DNA from: Limnohabitans sp.
GTDB taxonomy: Bacteria > Planctomycetota > Phycisphaerae > Phycisphaerales > SM1A02
Assembly (NCBI GenBank): GCA_030054275.1
Contig: JASGCF010000114.1
Location: 1 to 9,298, forward strand
Direction: 5' to 3'
DNA length: 9,298 bases
The notes under the pieces are model-generated. The model ran no database searches. It saw only the letters and a list, made by a program, of their open reading frames with translations, and had not been told where the DNA came from. Below, piece after piece: positions 8,221 through 9,298 of the stretch (position 1 is its first letter; each line of letters begins with the position of its first letter). Made by a program: the position numbers and the translations under genes.

Positions 8221-8423
8221 ACTGCGTGCGAGGTAGAAGATCTGTGCGGAGCAATGCCGCGCACCTTCGCCTGAGGCCTCTCGCTGAGACCTCGCCCGCC
8301 GACCCTCCGCGCTTCGATCGAAGCGGCGTTCCGACTTGGTGTTTCGAGTGAGCGTTCGAAACAAAGCGCTTTGCGCTGTTCACGCCTCGCAGGCTGGAGC
8401 AATCCAGAGATTTGGCGAAGGCA

Positions 8424-9298
8424 ATGTCCGAAGCACATGACAGCGAGAAGTTTGAAGGCGAAAAGCGCACCCACCCGTCACATGCCCGCAGCGTTCGGGA
8501 CGATCACGGAGCGCTCTCGGCCGGCATCTCCCATGGGTCGAACGAATCGAATACACACGCGTTGGAAGTGCCCAATTTCGAGGCCGCCAATGTTGAGGCT
8601 CCCGAGTTTGAAACCCCCGAGTTTGCGCAGAACCCAGGCATCGGCTTCGGCTTCACCGAAGCGGATGATCTTGCGGCTGAGATTCTCGCTGAGTCCACAG
8701 CACCGTCCCATCATGCGTCCAACGATCCGTCTCACGATGCGTCTCACGATGACACACGCGACGCGACAACTCTTGAAAGCGCCGATGATGAAGACGCCGC
8801 GAGTGAGGCCAGCGATGCTGCCGACGCTGCCGCCGCCTACGCGCGTGCCTCGATGCGCGATTTTGATCGCCCACTGGACGAGCCGCCTTCCGACGACAGC
8901 GACGAGACAATGCTTGCCCACCGCGGTGAGAAGCCTAAGCAACTTGTGGTTGTGAATGATGTGCCTGGCGAAGAAACGCGCATCGCCATTCTTGAGCAAG
9001 GCAAACTTGCGCAGTTCTTTACGGAGCGCGCTGCAACTTCGACCAATGTGGGGTCGATCTACAAGGCTCGGGTTGTCAATGTGGAGCCCGCCATCCAAGC
9101 AGCATTCGTTGATTTCGGTGAAGGTGCGAACGGCTTCCTTCATATCTCGGATTTGCATCCGAAGTACTTCCCAAAGAAGCATGGTCACGGCCATGACGAT
9201 GACGGAGATGAGGACGGCAACGAGAAGGTTCGCACCGAGAAAGTCGGACGAAAAATTCCGCGGCGTGCTCGCCCGATGATGCAAGAAGCGCTCAAGCG
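8424..9298 (+). CDS. rne: RNase E/G family ribonuclease, N-terminal part (runs off the window)
   Basis: The frame has no stop from 8352 to the window end. Its first ATG is 8424, with GAAGG rather close upstream (8417-8421), giving 291 residues so far. Residues 1-169 are a low-complexity acidic extension rich in Asp, Glu, Ala, Ser and His. From residue 170 the RNase E/G catalytic region starts: 'KQLVVVNDVPGEETRIAIL', 'NVGSIYKARVVNVEPAIQAAFVDFGEGANGFLHISDL'-type S1 sequence split here as N208-K214, then A227 onward. The enzyme makes endonucleolytic cuts in mRNA and rRNA precursors. After the S1 strand 'FLHISDL' comes an insertion rich in His, Lys, Asp and Glu (about 250-270, with H253, H255, H257, D258-D260). 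The catalytic DNase I-like and zinc-link parts lie beyond the window, so E-type and G-type cannot be separated. A long structured region precedes the gene, which may matter because E. coli rne is controlled through its leader. Confidence 0.9.
   Translation, partial: MSEAHDSEKFEGEKRTHPSHARSVRDDHGALSAGISHGSNESNTHALEVPNFEAANVEAPEFETPEFAQNPGIGFGFTEADDLAAEILAESTAPSHHASNDPSHDASHDDTRDATTLESADDEDAASEASDAADAAAAYARASMRDFDRPLDEPPSDDSDETMLAHRGEKPKQLVVVNDVPGEETRIAILEQGKLAQFFTERAATSTNVGSIYKARVVNVEPAIQAAFVDFGEGANGFLHISDLHPKYFPKKHGHGHDDDGDEDGNEKVRTEKVGRKIPRRARPMMQEALK
8704..8751 (+). repeat. 12-bp in-frame tandem repeat in the RNase E/G extension
   Basis: Four contiguous 12-bp units cover 8704-8751: CGTCCCATCATG, CGTCCAACGATC, then two identical CGTCTCACGATG. 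In frame they encode a four-residue repeat, (P/A)-S-(H/N)-(D/H), four times (about residues 94-109). The two identical copies suggest recent slippage. Just upstream CCCGAGTTTG occurs at 8601 and 8616, giving a five-residue repeat around P-E-F. Length is a multiple of three, so copy-number change would not break the frame. Confidence 0.85.

Larger units (their letters stand above)
7841..8423 (+). other. 583-bp structured region without a convincing gene, upstream of RNase E/G
   Basis: Open frames here are Arg/Ala/His-rich, overlap one another on both strands, lack ribosome-binding sites and match no family I know, so I call none. The region has several perfect inverted repeats: CGCCC/GGGCG (7846-7860), GTCTGC/GCAGAC (7905-7921), the hairpins listed separately, a 16-bp palindrome CGCTTCGATCGAAGCG (8310-8325) and GTTTCGA/TCGAAAC (8341-8362). 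A 10-bp direct repeat, TGCGCTTTGC, occurs at 7996 and 8013. It probably contains the RNase E/G promoter and a structured leader. A small RNA gene is also possible. No T-run marks a clear terminator after enzyme I. Confidence 0.5.

Noticed and set aside
8053..8265. Possible RNase P RNA
   Set aside because: Short stretches recall RNase P conserved regions (GAGGAA near 8055, ACAGAGCGCACCGC near 8077, CGGAGCAA near 8247). Their order and spacing do not fit, the 5' GAGGAAAGTCC block is incomplete and the 3' ACAGAACCCGGCTTA-like block is absent. A covariance search would settle it.
7837..8364. Overlapping open frames between enzyme I and RNase E/G on both strands
   Set aside because: They are Arg/His/Ala-rich, mutually overlapping, lack ribosome-binding sites and show no recognisable domain. 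They look like chance frames in GC-rich DNA.
8348..8366. tRNA T-arm-like GTTCGAAAC
   Set aside because: The flanking bases do not form a 5-bp T-stem, and no acceptor stem or anticodon arm can be found around it. It is part of a simple inverted repeat.
8478..9284. Minus-strand frame with hydrophobic start, antisense to RNase E/G
   Set aside because: The plus strand in this region encodes clear RNase E/G sequence in an uninterrupted frame. The antisense frame is Arg/Gly/Ile-rich without a known fold.

Overview
The window looks like chromosomal DNA from a GC-rich member of the Planctomycetota, possibly class Phycisphaerae. The best single clue is the gene at 979-1806. It encodes a type IV prepilin-like protein carrying the H-x9-DG motif, a family known mainly from Planctomycetota and related phyla. 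Weak or absent Shine-Dalgarno sequences at several genes and an RNase E/G with a long acidic N-terminal extension fit this but do not prove it. I saw no phage, insertion sequence, CRISPR array, tRNA or rRNA.

Layout. The left edge (28-94) holds an 11-bp tandem repeat just downstream of an ECF sigma factor gene (126-716, minus). A divergent gap of 262 bp separates this from the secreted H-x9-DG prepilin-like gene (979-1806, plus), which starts at TTG behind a good ribosome-binding site. Convergent to it is a two-gene minus-strand operon, 3878 to 1865: a HAL2/SAL1-type 3'(2'),5'-bisphosphate nucleotidase followed, with an 8-bp overlap, by a membrane-anchored endonuclease/exonuclease/phosphatase-fold protein that lacks some usual catalytic residues.

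Divergent from that operon is dnaK (4013-5926, plus), ended by a near-ideal intrinsic terminator (5971-6004). The 134-bp gap before dnaK contains a textbook sigma-54 promoter (3947-3962). An inverted repeat about 88 bp upstream of the predicted start site sits where an activator would bind. This suggests an enhancer-dependent dnaK and is the most interesting regulatory signal in the window. Next comes PTS enzyme I (6053-7840, plus), a complete GAF-less form with no HPr gene beside it.

A 583-bp stretch (7841-8423) has no convincing gene but holds several perfect hairpins, one with a GNRA tetraloop. It leads into the start of an RNase E/G gene (8424 to the window edge). That protein's N-terminal extension contains a 12-bp minisatellite, and its S1 domain is followed by a His/Asp-rich insertion.

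The genes share no single pathway. They are protein folding (DnaK), RNA decay (RNase E/G), phosphotransfer signalling (enzyme I), pAp removal (HAL2 type), envelope or pseudopilus function (prepilin-like) and transcription control (ECF sigma).
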